A stretch of DNA of 64,000 nucleotides from SVTX01 sp964629615 (GCA_964629615.1 CAZVUD010000002.1:1-64000), one strand, 5' to 3'; shown: positions 45,713-55,111, counted from the stretch's first letter. Numbers and translations: made by a program. Notes: generated by a model from the sequence alone, not told the origin.

Positions 45713-46884
45713 TTATATGCAGATTTCAATAGTAATATCCCCTTTGGGGTAAGTACAGCAGGGATGTATATATCCGTGCTTTTCGTCGGCAAGTCTGCGT
45801 CGGTCGGAATCATTTGGTATATCGACCTCACCGCATATAAGTCTTGCTCTGCAATATCCGCATTCGCCGCTCCTGCAATTGGATCGGGCAGGGATCTTGC
45901 CTCTTNNNNNNNNNNAAGTGCGCGCAGTATGCTTTCAGACTTATCTGCCTCTATAATTATCTCTTCGCCGTTTGATATAACGGTGAGAGCGATACGGTCA
46001 TTACTGCCTTTATTTGATATCCGCTCGCCGAAAAGCTCGTGGCGGATGTATCTTCTCTCTTTTTTGTTTGAAAGAATATTGTCCATGTGCTCGTGCAAGG
46101 CTTTCGGTCCGCATATAAATACGGAATATTCGCCGCACGGTGCATATTTTTCTATTATATCAGATGTTATAAATCCGCTCTCATATCCATCGCATATCTC
46201 GTCTGACAAGACATATACTACGGATATTTTGTCGCACATGTCGCATATGCGCGAAAGCTCGTCCTTAAACAGCACAGAGCGCCTGTCCTTGCATCCGTAT
46301 ATCAGTGTCAGAGAACAGTCCTCGTCGCCTTCAACGATAGCCTTAGCCAAGGACAGAAAGGGCGTGATGCCGCTTCCACCTGCAATGCCGAGAATATGCT
46401 TTGCGTCGCGCAGAGGCTCATATGTGAAATTGCCGTCGGGTGCGCTTACACAAACTATACTGCCTGCATGCCAATTCTCACTTATGTATTTTGAGATGAA
46501 AGCGTCCTCTGTCTGCTTTACGCATATGGCATATCTGCCGCTAAGGCTCTCGCGCGGAGAAGATATGAGAGAGTAGGGTCTGCTGTGGACATATCCGTCT
46601 ATCTCTACATATACCGATATATACTGTCCTGCGCTGAAATATGCAAGAGAGTCGTATCCCATCTCCCTTGCGGGAGAAAAAACATATTCAAAGCATCCGT
46701 CTGATATTTGTATCACTTCGTCTATCACGAGGAGCTGCTTTTGCGGATGAAGCATTTTTGCAAGCTTGTTTGCGGATCTCTCGAATATCGGGAGTTCCCT
46801 TGAGGCGTTGCTTGCCATCTGACCTCGCTTTGCAGATACAGACATGAATTTTAAAGCATCTAAATTATCAATGTTATTTGCCAT
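45713..46884 (-). CDS. Ferredoxin-NAD(P)H reductase with C-terminal 2Fe-2S domain, gap inside
   Basis: About 385 residues. An FAD domain (RPYSLISSP near residue 97), NAD(P) domain (GIAGGSGITPFLSLA, FICGPKALHEHM) and a plant-type 2Fe-2S domain. The ten N at 45906-45915 split the ferredoxin domain. Beyond the gap the true frame reads NCRSGECGYCRARLICGEVD and HPCCTYPKGDITIEI, with the cluster cysteines CX4CX2C, and stops at 45713, not at 45664. Electrons from NAD(P)H would pass through FAD to the cluster and then probably to the CrtI-like flavoprotein whose gene overlaps it by 11 bp (inference). Confidence 0.9.
45906..45915. other. Assembly gap (10 N) inside the ferredoxin reductase
   Basis: A nominal-length gap. 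Frames before and after disagree, but the 2Fe-2S domain continues in another frame directly behind it. Confidence 0.95.
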
Positions 46885-48391
46885 TTGCCTGTATCTCCTT
46901 TACTACTCTTGAAGCTACCTGACTGCCGTTTGCAAGCGTGGAGCTGTATCCCAAGCCGCGCTCGGCAAATGCGCCTGTAAAGCTGAGGTTTTTGATATAG
47001 CTTTCGTGGCGCAGGTTCATGGTGCGCATAATTATAGTATCATAGTCCTTTATGTGATATCCGTAAGGCGTGCCGCTCGGTGAATTGAGATAGCGTGCAA
47101 ATGTGGGCGGTGCGGCAATTACGATCTCTTCGATGTGATCGTGTATATTTACGCCGAGCGTCTGCTCATATTTTTCAATAAGCCTCTTTGCCACCCTTTG
47201 CTTAAAGCCTTTGTAATCCTCAGGCTTTATATCTCCGAAGGCTTCCTCTGTGAACATAGTCGTTATGGAAACTATGCATGTGCCATAGCAGGATGCGTCG
47301 GGAATGAGTACATTTAAGCAATTTCCGATGCACATACTGTGCTCTGTGTCCTTTATGCTGTTGTATTGCTCCTCTGTATCTGTGCTGTCGTACATGAAAA
47401 CGCTGTAATCGTGTATTCCAAGCTCATCGCATGAGCGGTCAAGTCCGAGATATACGTTAAAGAACAAAACGCCTGTTTCTCTGGAGTTAGTAAGCTGTAA
47501 CGCTTCTGTCGGTATATTTTCTTTGTCTATCATTTTTCCGTATACCGCCTCGGGATAGCAGTTTGCAATAACATGATCGCAAAGTATATCCTTGCCGTTT
47601 ACGGTAACTCCGTATGCTTTGCCGTCGCGCACGAGTATCTTTTCAACGTTTGCCCCGTATCTTATCTCTCCGCCGCAGTCGCGAATTACCTTTTCGATCG
47701 CAAGGGATATCTCATGCGATCGCATCCTCGGGATGGCAGGGTAATGGCTCACATATCTTTCAAGAGCCATGGCGTAATATGCAAAGTCAAGCTCGCTTGA
47801 CGATGCGCCGAAATAAGACCAATAGGTAAGCAGTATGCTCTGCGCGCGTATGGGCATGCTTAGAGAATCAAGCACGTCCTTTACGCTGTGCGAAGCCATC
47901 CTTAAAAAATCGGCGTGCTCGCTCATCAGTATTTTGGGGTCAGGTTTGCCAGACGAAAGATATGCAATGGCGGTATTGACCATTTTTGCGTATTCAAATA
48001 CCTTCCTTACGCTTTCGTAGCTGCCATCTACCTCTTTGTCTATTGCACGGCAAAATTCTTCAATGCCTGCGGGAATGGTGACGTCATATCCGTCATCACC
48101 ACCTGCTACTGCACGAAACAGAGTTTTATCCAGCACCCAATCCACATCTATCGAAAGGCTGTCAAAAAGCCGTCTTACTGAGCCGGGATCTTCCTTTGTT
48201 CCTATATTGCACATCTCGTGCAGGGAAGCTTCAAATTCAAATCTTCCGCGCCTGAAGCTCGTAGCCGAGCCGCCGGGGAGGACGTTCCGCTCAAGCAGGA
48301 GCGTCTTAAGACCGCTTTTTGCCGCAACAGCTGCGGCTGTAAGACCGCCGTTGCCGCCTCCGATAACTACTATGTCGTAATTTTCAGTCAT
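46874..48391 (-). CDS. CrtI/retinol-saturase-like FAD-dependent oxidoreductase
   Basis: 505 residues. The N-terminal dinucleotide fold is DIVVIGGGNGGLTAAAVAAKSG with LLLERNVLPGGSATSF, the typical phytoene-desaturase-family start. The C-terminal FAD contact is NLSFTGAFAERGLGYSSTLANGSQVA. Family members desaturate, saturate or isomerise long polyene or isoprenoid chains. There are no carotenoid genes here. It lies between a FakB-like fatty-acid-binding protein and a ferredoxin reductase, so a lipid or fatty acyl substrate is plausible (inference). Confidence 0.88.
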   Translation of the reverse strand: MTENYDIVVIGGGNGGLTAAAVAAKSGLKTLLLERNVLPGGSATSFRRGRFEFEASLHEMCNIGTKEDPGSVRRLFDSLSIDVDWVLDKTLFRAVAGGDDGYDVTIPAGIEEFCRAIDKEVDGSYESVRKVFEYAKMVNTAIAYLSSGKPDPKILMSEHADFLRMASHSVKDVLDSLSMPIRAQSILLTYWSYFGASSSELDFAYYAMALERYVSHYPAIPRMRSHEISLAIEKVIRDCGGEIRYGANVEKILVRDGKAYGVTVNGKDILCDHVIANCYPEAVYGKMIDKENIPTEALQLTNSRETGVLFFNVYLGLDRSCDELGIHDYSVFMYDSTDTEEQYNSIKDTEHSMCIGNCLNVLIPDASCYGTCIVSITTMFTEEAFGDIKPEDYKGFKQRVAKRLIEKYEQTLGVNIHDHIEEIVIAAPPTFARYLNSPSGTPYGYHIKDYDTIIMRTMNLRHESYIKNLSFTGAFAERGLGYSSTLANGSQVASRVVKEIQANGK

Positions 48392-48403
48392 TATAACAGA
48401 TCC

Positions 48404-49297
48404 TTAAGCCTCTGAAACATATGTAACTTCTTTTCCGAATGCCCATATTCCGATAACGCTCGGTCCTACCGATGCGCCGATGATGGGTCCGATATATCCT
48501 ATCTCAATGTCGCGGCAGGGTATCTCACGCTTTACCATTTCGGCTACCTCATTAAGCTCCTCTGCATCACAGTCTGAGTGCCAGAGATATATCGTCTGCT
48601 CTTCGGGGGAGGTGATGTTCTCCTTCATGAGAGATATGCATTCCTTAATAGCCGCATTTCTGCCCTTGACCTTTTTGAATGCTGCCTGAGCACCGTGTGC
48701 ATCTGCCATAAGTATGGGCTTTACTCCCATGAGGTTACCAAAGAATGCAGATGTTGCGGATACACGTCCCGAGCGCTTGAGCGTGTCAAGGGAGTGCACG
48801 GTCGCAAATTCCAACACGTTATTGCGTATGGATGTTATACGCTCGGCGATCTTGTCAGCCGAAACACCTTCCTTTGCCATTTTTGCCGCCTCAATAGCAA
48901 GCATGCCCTCGCCAATGGTAGCATTGAGTGCATCTATGCAGTAGATCTTTGCCTCGGGATGCTCTTCCATAACTGCCTTTGCGGTAACAAAGCCCGTGTT
49001 CACCGAGCCGGACTGCTTGGAGGCACATCCGATGTATACTATATCATATCCGTTTTCAACGTATTTTGTAAATATTCCCTTAAATTCTTCAACAGAAACC
49101 TGTGCTGTGGTTATTCTTTTTCCGCTTCGGATCTTTTCATAGAGCTCGTGAGCTTCTTCCTCTGTCCATGTGAGAAGAGCAGGGGACTCCTGTCCGTCCT
49201 CTACCACAGACATTTTTGCGTAATCAATGTCATATTTGTCAAGTAACTTGCCGCTGAGGTCTGCACATGAATCCGTAATTATCTTTACGTTTCTCAT
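48404..49297 (-). CDS. DegV/FakB-family fatty-acid-binding protein
   Basis: 297 residues. KIITDSCADLSGKLLDKYDI starts the first EDD subdomain; GCASKQSGSVNTGF and TLDTLKRSGRVSATSAFFGNLMGVKPIL are the lipid-binding motifs of the family. FakB proteins hold a fatty acid for phosphorylation by FakA. GAAGGAGAA sets the start at ATG 49297. It heads the operon FakB-like, CrtI-like, reductase, fakA, plsY, all on the minus strand with gaps of 26 bp or less. Confidence 0.9.
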   Translation of the reverse strand: MRNVKIITDSCADLSGKLLDKYDIDYAKMSVVEDGQESPALLTWTEEEAHELYEKIRSGKRITTAQVSVEEFKGIFTKYVENGYDIVYIGCASKQSGSVNTGFVTAKAVMEEHPEAKIYCIDALNATIGEGMLAIEAAKMAKEGVSADKIAERITSIRNNVLEFATVHSLDTLKRSGRVSATSAFFGNLMGVKPILMADAHGAQAAFKKVKGRNAAIKECISLMKENITSPEEQTIYLWHSDCDAEELNEVAEMVKREIPCRDIEIGYIGPIIGASVGPSVIGIWAFGKEVTYVSEA

Positions 49298-49415
49298 AAT
49301 AATTTCTCCTTCTCTTGCCAATCAAGTTAGAACGTAAATGTAAGAAAATAATCAAAATAACATATTTTCTCATTTTACAAATGTATTATATTATTTTAAA
49401 ATAAACTGAAAAGAA

Positions 49416-49462
49416 ACAAATATCGGCAAGATGTAAAAAAATCACATCTTGCCGATATTTGT
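49416..49462 (-). terminator. Terminator of the two-component operon
   Basis: A perfect 19-bp inverted repeat ACAAATATCGGCAAGATGT/ACATCTTGCCGATATTTGT with a 9-nt A-rich loop lies five bases after the kinase stop. On the minus strand TTTCTTTTC follows. Confidence 0.9.
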
Positions 49463-49466
49463 CGCA

Positions 49467-50561
49467 TCAAGCTTGCTTTTTTGGCAGTGTTACCGAAAAT
49501 GAAGTGATGCCGTTTTCGCTTTTTACTCTTATAGAGCCTCTGTGAAGCTCTACGACACGCTTTACTATTGCAAGTCCGATGCCGTTGCCCTGCGTGTAGT
49601 GGGATTCATCCGCCTGATAGAATTTGGTAAATATCTTTTTTTGCTTTTCTATCGGAATATCCGTGCCTGTGTTGCTGATCTTTACGCACAGCATGTTGCC
49701 GAGATCTGTTATATCAAGTGCAACAGTTCCGCACCTCGGGACAAATTTTACCGCGTTGTCCACGAGATTTATCCACACCTGCTTTAAAAGCTCTGCAGAT
49801 GCCTCTATATCATATTCATCAAAATCAAGCTGGAGATCTATGTTTTTGCAAGCCCATTTTTCTTCCAGAAGGAGCACGGCAGATCTCACCTGCTCTGAAA
49901 GATTGAATACCGTTACATCAGTAAGTATGGTCTGGTTTTCCACCTTTGTCAGATTAAGCACATTGGATGCCATGCTTGAGAGCCTGATGGTCTCCTCGCG
50001 TATGGATTTTAAATACAGCTGAGTCTGCTCCTCTGTGAGATTGCCCTTCGACAGGAGGTTTGCAAATCCATTTATGGATACTATCGGGGTCTTGAACTCA
50101 TGTGAGAAGTTGTTTATAAAGTCGTTTCTGAGAAGCTCTGTGTTTTCAAGCTCGCCTGCCATGGTGTTAAAGCTTTCCGTCAGCTCCTTGGCGGCGGGAT
50201 GTGAGCCTATTATGTTGCCGAATTTGAGCCGCACCTTGAAGTTTCCTGCGGCAAGGGCGTTCATTTTGTTTATCAGCTCATTTACGGGGCGCAAAGGAAT
50301 ACGCGCGCTGAAATATGCAATTGTTCCGCCGATTATAAAGCTGGATAAGCACATGAACAGTATGACGCTCTTCAGGTCAAGATTTCCGTCTCCGCCCTCA
50401 AGCACACCTGCCTTTTGCAATATACTGAGAGTAATTGCGGTGAGCAGCATGGCGGATATGATTATCAGAAATACGAATATGGACAAGACCAACGTAAGTG
50501 ATGTTCTTGAGGTTTTTTCTTTTATTCTTGAAAAATTGTCGGAAGAATTCTTTTTGCTCAT
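49467..50561 (-). CDS. Sensor histidine kinase
   Basis: 364 residues. Two membrane helices (about 22-48 and 65-85) enclose a very short outside loop, so sensing is probably in or near the membrane. HAMP linker, then the phosphoacceptor His154 in NFSHEFKTP, and the ATPase domain with NLVDNAVKF, and GNGIGLAIVKRVV. The start overlaps the stop of the response regulator, its cognate partner. Confidence 0.93.
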   Translation of the reverse strand: MSKKNSSDNFSRIKEKTSRTSLTLVLSIFVFLIIISAMLLTAITLSILQKAGVLEGGDGNLDLKSVILFMCLSSFIIGGTIAYFSARIPLRPVNELINKMNALAAGNFKVRLKFGNIIGSHPAAKELTESFNTMAGELENTELLRNDFINNFSHEFKTPIVSINGFANLLSKGNLTEEQTQLYLKSIREETIRLSSMASNVLNLTKVENQTILTDVTVFNLSEQVRSAVLLLEEKWACKNIDLQLDFDEYDIEASAELLKQVWINLVDNAVKFVPRCGTVALDITDLGNMLCVKISNTGTDIPIEKQKKIFTKFYQADESHYTQGNGIGLAIVKRVVELHRGSIRVKSENGITSFSVTLPKKQA

Positions 50562-51241
50562 ATCTTTTTCACCGCCTTGTATCCGAGTCCGCGCACAGAC
50601 TCTATCTCAAATTCGCTCCATCCCTCAAATCTCTTGCGCAGCCTGCCTATATGAACGGTAACGGTCTCCCAGCCTGTTTCACTGTCAGCGCCCCATATCT
50701 CGTCCATGAGCTGTATACGGGTAAATATCTTTCCGGGGTATGACAAGAGCTTATAGAGAAGCATGAATTCCTTCTGCGGCAATTCCTGCACCTCATCTCC
50801 GCGCTTTACCGTGAGAGAATCGTAGTCTATGACAACGTCGCCCAGCGTGATCTTACGCTCTGTTGCGATCTGCGCTCTGCGCAAAAGTGCTTTTATGCGG
50901 AATATCATCTCTTCGTCGTCTATGGGCTTTGTGATATAGTCGTCAGTGCCTGCGGCAAAGCCCAAGTGCTTGTCTATCGGGAGCTGCTTTGCGGACACCA
51001 TAAGGACGGGGAGATCATTATTGCTGTCGCGCAGAGCCCTTGTAAATTCATATCCGTCCATGTTGGGCATCATAACGTCAAGCACGGCGAGATCTATATG
51101 CTCTCGCTCTAAAACATTCATGGCTTCAGCACCGTCGCATGCGGTAGATACCGTATATCCCGCTCTTTCAAGCACAGCCTGAAGATAGAGCCTTGTATTT
51201 TTGTCATCATCCGCTACTAAAATGTGGAACACCTGCATCAC
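50558..51241 (-). CDS. OmpR-family response regulator
   Basis: 227 residues. Receiver domain with acidic pocket DDD (11-13), phosphorylation site Asp55 in VLDVMMPNMDG, and KPID. The C-terminal winged helix reads LPQKEFMLLYKLLSYPGKIFTRIQLMDEIWG and VHIGRLRKRFEG. It is encoded immediately before its kinase; the target genes are unknown. Confidence 0.94.
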   Translation of the reverse strand: MMQVFHILVADDDKNTRLYLQAVLERAGYTVSTACDGAEAMNVLEREHIDLAVLDVMMPNMDGYEFTRALRDSNNDLPVLMVSAKQLPIDKHLGFAAGTDDYITKPIDDEEMIFRIKALLRRAQIATERKITLGDVVIDYDSLTVKRGDEVQELPQKEFMLLYKLLSYPGKIFTRIQLMDEIWGADSETGWETVTVHIGRLRKRFEGWSEFEIESVRGLGYKAVKKI

Positions 51242-51378
51242 CTCTCAAAAAACAATTAACATTAATATCATATTATATTTCTGTAAACTGAAAATAAACA
51301 TGTCGTACTTAAATATTAACACATATTTATGTCTAACTTAAAAACAAATCTGCATTTTTTGATATTTTACATAAAAAA

Positions 51379-51409
51379 AGTACGGCAACGCTCTTGGCGT
51401 TACCGTACT
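51379..51409 (-). terminator. Terminator of htpG
   Basis: AGTACGGCAACGC and GCGTTACCGTACT pair with one C/A mismatch, loop TCTTG; on the minus strand seven T follow. It lies 12 bp after the htpG stop. Confidence 0.88.
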
Positions 51410-51420
51410 TGCTGATAATA

Positions 51421-53322
51421 TTATTCAAGCATGAGCTTGCAGATAAGTCTGCTGACCTCAGCGGGATCTTCTATGCTGAGACCGCTGATGAGCCTTGTGT
51501 TTGAGTAGAGAAGCTTTGCATAATCGGCAAGCTTTTCCTCGTCATTTTCGTAAAGGTCATTCAGCTTTTGAGCTATCGGGTGATCTGCATTTATCTCAAG
51601 CACGAGCTCGGCTTTGATGCCTGTATTCTCGTTTCCGGGATTCTTGCTCAGCACCTTTTCCATGTTGGCAGAGAGCATGCCCTCACTTGACAGACAAGCG
51701 GCGTGATCCTTGAGAGCTCCCGTGAAGCGAACGGAGCTTACTGCACCTCCGAGATCCTCCTTGATCTTATTCAGCATGTCCTTGCATCTTTCATTTTTGC
51801 TCTTGATCTTTTCCTTTTCTTCATCTGTGGATATGTCGAGGCTGTCGTTGCATACGTTGGCAAATTCCTTTTCAGAGTATGTTCTGAGCATCTGAAGTGC
51901 GAATTCATCCACGTCCTCGGTGAGATACAGCACCTCAAATCCGCGAGATACCACAGATTCTACCTGAGGCAAAAGCGATATCTTTTCTATGCTGTCGCCC
52001 GATGCAAAGTAGATCTTCTTCTGATCCTCCTTCATGCGAGATACATATTCCTTAAGCGTGACGGGCTTGCCTTCGTAAGACGACTTGAACATTATAAGAT
52101 CCTTAAGCACATCCTTGTTTGCGCCGTAATCGCTGTATATACCCCATTTGAGCTGTGTGCCGAAGCTCTCGTAGAATTTTTCGTACTTTTCACGTTCGTT
52201 TTCAAGCATCTTTGAGAGCTCGCTTGCTATCTTCTTTTCAACTGCCTTTGCTATGCTCTTAAGCTGGCGGTCGTGCTGGAGCATCTCACGGGATATGTTT
52301 AGTGAGAGGTCGGAGCTGTCAACAAGTCCGCGAACAAAGCTGAAATAGTCGGGGAGCAGATCCTTGCAGCGGTCCATGATGAGCACGCCGCTGGAATAGA
52401 GCTGAAGTCCCTTTTCGTAATCTCTGCTGTAATAGTTGTAGGGTGCGCGTGAAGGGATAAACAGCAGGGAACGGAAGTTGGAAACGCCCTCTGTCTTTTG
52501 TCTAATGACCTTTATGGGGTCTTCCCAATCATAGAACTTTTCCTTGTAGAAATTGTTGTATTCCTCTTCGCTGACGTCCTTCGGATCCTTTTTCCAGAGA
52601 GGGATCATGCTGTTGAGCACCTCGTCCTCAACCACGCTCTCATATTCATCCTCGGCGCCTTCCTTGAGCTTCTCTGTGCTTGTCAGCATCTTTATGGGAT
52701 AGTGAATATAGTCGCTGTATTTCTTTACGAGCATGCGTATCTCATAGTCTTCAAGATAGAGGGAATACTTTTCGTCCTCTGTGTCCTCCTTAAGATACAG
52801 AGTGATGACAGTGCCTGCATCATCCTTTTCACAAGCTTCAATGGTGTAGCCGTCAGCTCCCTCGGATTCCCATCTGTATGCTTCGTCAGATCCGTGTGCA
52901 CGGCTCTCAACGGTTATCTTGTCGGCTACCATAAATGCGGAGTAGAATCCAACACCGAACTGACCTATTATGTCGATGTTTTCCTTGTCCTTGTCCTTGT
53001 TTTCGGGATCGCTCTTGAAATCGAATGAGCCGCTCTTTGCGATAGTGCCGAGATTGTTTTCAAGCTCCTCGCGTGTCATACCGCATCCGTTATCTTTAAT
53101 TGTGAGAGTGCGTCTTATCTTGTCGGCTGTGAGCCTGATCTCAAGATCGTCGTGAGAAAGCTTTACCGAATCATCGGTAAGGGATCTGAAATAGAGCTTG
53201 TCAAGCGCGTCGCTTGCGTTTGATATAAGCTCACGCAAAAATATCTCCTTGTGCGTATAGATGGAGTTTACCATCATGTCAAGCAATTTTTTTGATTCTG
53301 TTTTAAATTGGATCTTTTCCAT
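51421..53322 (-). CDS. htpG: Molecular chaperone HtpG (Hsp90)
   Basis: 633 residues. N-terminal ATPase domain with ELISNASDALDKLYF, DNGCGMTREEL and GQFGVGFYSAFMVADKI; the middle domain has LLFIPSRAPYNYY and SLNISREMLQ. Eukaryotic-type C-terminal tails are absent, as normal for bacteria. It follows a MarR regulator by 58 bp on the same strand and may be co-transcribed with it. Confidence 0.96.
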   Translation of the reverse strand: MEKIQFKTESKKLLDMMVNSIYTHKEIFLRELISNASDALDKLYFRSLTDDSVKLSHDDLEIRLTADKIRRTLTIKDNGCGMTREELENNLGTIAKSGSFDFKSDPENKDKDKENIDIIGQFGVGFYSAFMVADKITVESRAHGSDEAYRWESEGADGYTIEACEKDDAGTVITLYLKEDTEDEKYSLYLEDYEIRMLVKKYSDYIHYPIKMLTSTEKLKEGAEDEYESVVEDEVLNSMIPLWKKDPKDVSEEEYNNFYKEKFYDWEDPIKVIRQKTEGVSNFRSLLFIPSRAPYNYYSRDYEKGLQLYSSGVLIMDRCKDLLPDYFSFVRGLVDSSDLSLNISREMLQHDRQLKSIAKAVEKKIASELSKMLENEREKYEKFYESFGTQLKWGIYSDYGANKDVLKDLIMFKSSYEGKPVTLKEYVSRMKEDQKKIYFASGDSIEKISLLPQVESVVSRGFEVLYLTEDVDEFALQMLRTYSEKEFANVCNDSLDISTDEEKEKIKSKNERCKDMLNKIKEDLGGAVSSVRFTGALKDHAACLSSEGMLSANMEKVLSKNPGNENTGIKAELVLEINADHPIAQKLNDLYENDEEKLADYAKLLYSNTRLISGLSIEDPAEVSRLICKLMLE

Positions 53323-53380
53323 GTTAATATATCTCCTTTATTTGATCTCATTTAAATATCTGTCACTATTTAAGGATATT

Positions 53381-53818
53381 TCATCCTTTGATGATCTTGT
53401 TTATGTTTTCGTTCATGAGCTTGAAGCATCTTTCAAGCACCTCGTGATCCTCCTTGCTTATTCCGCAGAGCACATTGTCGGCGAACTTATCCTGAAGCTC
53501 ATGCCCGTATGTGATTATATCCTCTGCCTTTTTAGTTGTCACGAGCGCATCCTTACGTCTGTCGCCCTTGATGCTCCTGCGCTCTAAGTAGCCTTCGTTT
53601 ACCAGCCTTTCCACATGTGTGGAAACTATCGCGCGCTTAAGCCCTCTTATCTCGCATATGTCTGCCGCGGTGACATCGCCGTTACAGCTGGAGATGAAGA
53701 GAAGTATGCTGAGTGCGGTGTGCGGAAGCTCTGTCATGTCGCACAGCGGCTTCAGAGAGATCTCGTGAGCCAATGCTATTTTCTTTGCGTGAGAATTCAT
53801 TTCATGAATATTTATCAT
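53381..53818 (-). CDS. MarR-family transcriptional regulator
   Basis: 145 residues. The winged helix reads ALSILLFISSCNGDVTAADICEIRGLKRAIVSTHVERLVNEGYLERRSIKGDRRKDALVTT in segments, including the DxRxx wing of MarR proteins. A perfect 14-bp palindrome between its -10 box and start is a likely autoregulatory operator. The neighbour htpG downstream suggests, but does not prove, a stress link. Confidence 0.92.
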   Translation of the reverse strand: MINIHEMNSHAKKIALAHEISLKPLCDMTELPHTALSILLFISSCNGDVTAADICEIRGLKRAIVSTHVERLVNEGYLERRSIKGDRRKDALVTTKKAEDIITYGHELQDKFADNVLCGISKEDHEVLERCFKLMNENINKIIKG

Positions 53819-53840
53819 TTACTCACCACCTAAAATAATT

Positions 53841-53854
53841 GTTCAATATTGAAC
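53841..53854. promoter_or_regulatory. MarR operator palindrome
   Basis: GTTCAATATTGAAC is a perfect 14-bp palindrome eight bases downstream of the -10 box and just before the ribosome binding site, the classical place for MarR autorepression. Confidence 0.7.
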
Positions 53855-53862
53855 TATATGAT

Positions 53863-53891
53863 ATTATACATTCTTTTTTTGAATATGTCAA
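53863..53891 (-). promoter_or_regulatory. Promoter of the MarR gene
   Basis: On the minus strand TTGACA (53891-53886), a 17-bp spacer and TATAAT (53868-53863) are exact consensus, consistent with a strong promoter held down by a repressor. Confidence 0.88.
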
Positions 53892-53973
53892 GATGTTTTT
53901 TGAAATTTTTTTAAAATGTTGTGATAATGTGATTTTCAGTGTCAAAAAAATCAGGATAAATTTGTCATATCGG

Positions 53974-54002
53974 TTGCAATTTCGGAAATATTGTGATATA
54001 AT
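53974..54002 (+). promoter_or_regulatory. Promoter of the DUF308 gene
   Basis: TTGCAA (53974-53979), a 17-bp spacer and TATAAT (53997-54002); AAAGGAG follows before ATG 54038. Confidence 0.8.
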
Positions 54003-54037
54003 TAGCCTGTAAAAATCAAAAAAAGGAGTTGTGTACA

Positions 54038-54496
54038 ATGCAAAAGAAAACAAATTCCGAGCTTTTTTCATCCATACTGTACATTGTTATAGGTGTTCTT
54101 TTGGTGATATTCCGTTCGCAGACGCTTAATTGGGCTATGACCATTGCAGGTCTTTTCTTCGTAGTTTCAGGTGCGCTTGAGCTTTATAAGAAGAATTGGA
54201 CAGGCGGCGCTGTAAGCCTCATCATAGGTATTGCCATCATAGTACTTGGTTGGACTGCTGTTACAATAGTATTGCTCGTTCTCGGCATACTTATTGCGAT
54301 CAAGGGCGTTCTTGCTCTCGTTGACGTGTTCAAGAGAGATAACAAAAATGCGCTCGACATAGTTTTCCCCGTGCTCACTGTAGCTGTGGGACTTATGCTC
54401 GCATTCGGAAACGGACTTGATGTTATGATAATCATAGTTGGCGTATTGCTCGCGATAGACGGTGCTATCGGTCTTGCAGGCGCACTTAAAAAATAA
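54038..54496 (+). CDS. DUF308 (HdeD-like) membrane protein
   Basis: 152 residues, mostly hydrophobic: about six short membrane helices in pairs (ILYIVIGVLLVIF, MTIAGLFFVVSGALELYKK, LIIGIAIIVLGWTAVTIVLLVLGILIAIKGVLAL in segments). Repeated small-residue helices with GxxxxxDGAIGL are typical of DUF308. Function unknown; HdeD is linked to acid resistance in E. coli. AAAGGAG nine bases upstream sets the start. Confidence 0.85.
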   Translation: MQKKTNSELFSSILYIVIGVLLVIFRSQTLNWAMTIAGLFFVVSGALELYKKNWTGGAVSLIIGIAIIVLGWTAVTIVLLVLGILIAIKGVLALVDVFKRDNKNALDIVFPVLTVAVGLMLAFGNGLDVMIIIVGVLLAIDGAIGLAGALKK

Positions 54497-54510
54497 GAGA
54501 ACATGACAAT

Positions 54511-54544
54511 TCGGCAGTCTCTGCATTTTATGCGTGACTGCCGA
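54511..54544 (+). terminator. Hairpin after the DUF308 gene
   Basis: TCGGCAGTC and GACTGCCGA pair around a 16-nt loop, followed only by TATGTATTATTTT. The tail is weak, so termination may be partial. Confidence 0.5.
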
Positions 54545-54575
54545 TATGTATTATTTTGATTTGAGGTGATCTTAT

Positions 54576-55046
54576 ATGAAACGCGCTCTTATACTGCTCA
54601 TCTGCATGTCGGTGCTGTGCCTCTCGTCGTGTGCAGGGCGGCACGATTCATCATCTGATACCTTTTATACGGGCACGCTCTATACCGAGAGCGAGAGCTT
54701 GACTGACACAGATACAGATACAATTGTCGGGGATACATCCATATCTGACGAGACAGGCGAGTATATTGAGGCGCGTGTGCTGAGGGTCTTGAATTTTACA
54801 TCGCGTGTAAAGGCAGGGGACAATGTTACATTGAAGCTCTCGGGATATAAGAATACACGGTATGACATATATGTCTATTACTCAAAAAGTCCCTCAAACG
54901 ATTCTGCTCTTCATCCCAAAATGAGCGATGGAGAAGGAATTATCGCGTGGACGTGGGATGTGCCGTCAAGCGTCAGGGCAGGTATGCGCAAGATATGTAT
55001 AATCGGCGGCGGTGAGATACTTACGGTCTATCTTGATATAATATAG
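54576..55046 (+). CDS. Small lipoprotein of unknown function
   Basis: 156 residues. The signal peptide ends at the lipobox LSSC (Cys19), followed by an acidic Ser/Thr/Asp-rich linker (about 25-65) and a beta-rich domain of about 90 residues (VKAGDNVTLKLSGYKNTRYDIYVYYSKS). That domain looks like an immunoglobulin-type fold, but I recognise no family. TTGAGGTGAT precedes the start. Confidence 0.75.
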   Translation: MKRALILLICMSVLCLSSCAGRHDSSSDTFYTGTLYTESESLTDTDTDTIVGDTSISDETGEYIEARVLRVLNFTSRVKAGDNVTLKLSGYKNTRYDIYVYYSKSPSNDSALHPKMSDGEGIIAWTWDVPSSVRAGMRKICIIGGGEILTVYLDII

Positions 55047-55111
55047 AAAATATCGGAACGTATAGGACAGTGCTCTTATCGGAGAATTTAAAATAGGGGT
55101 AATGATGTATT

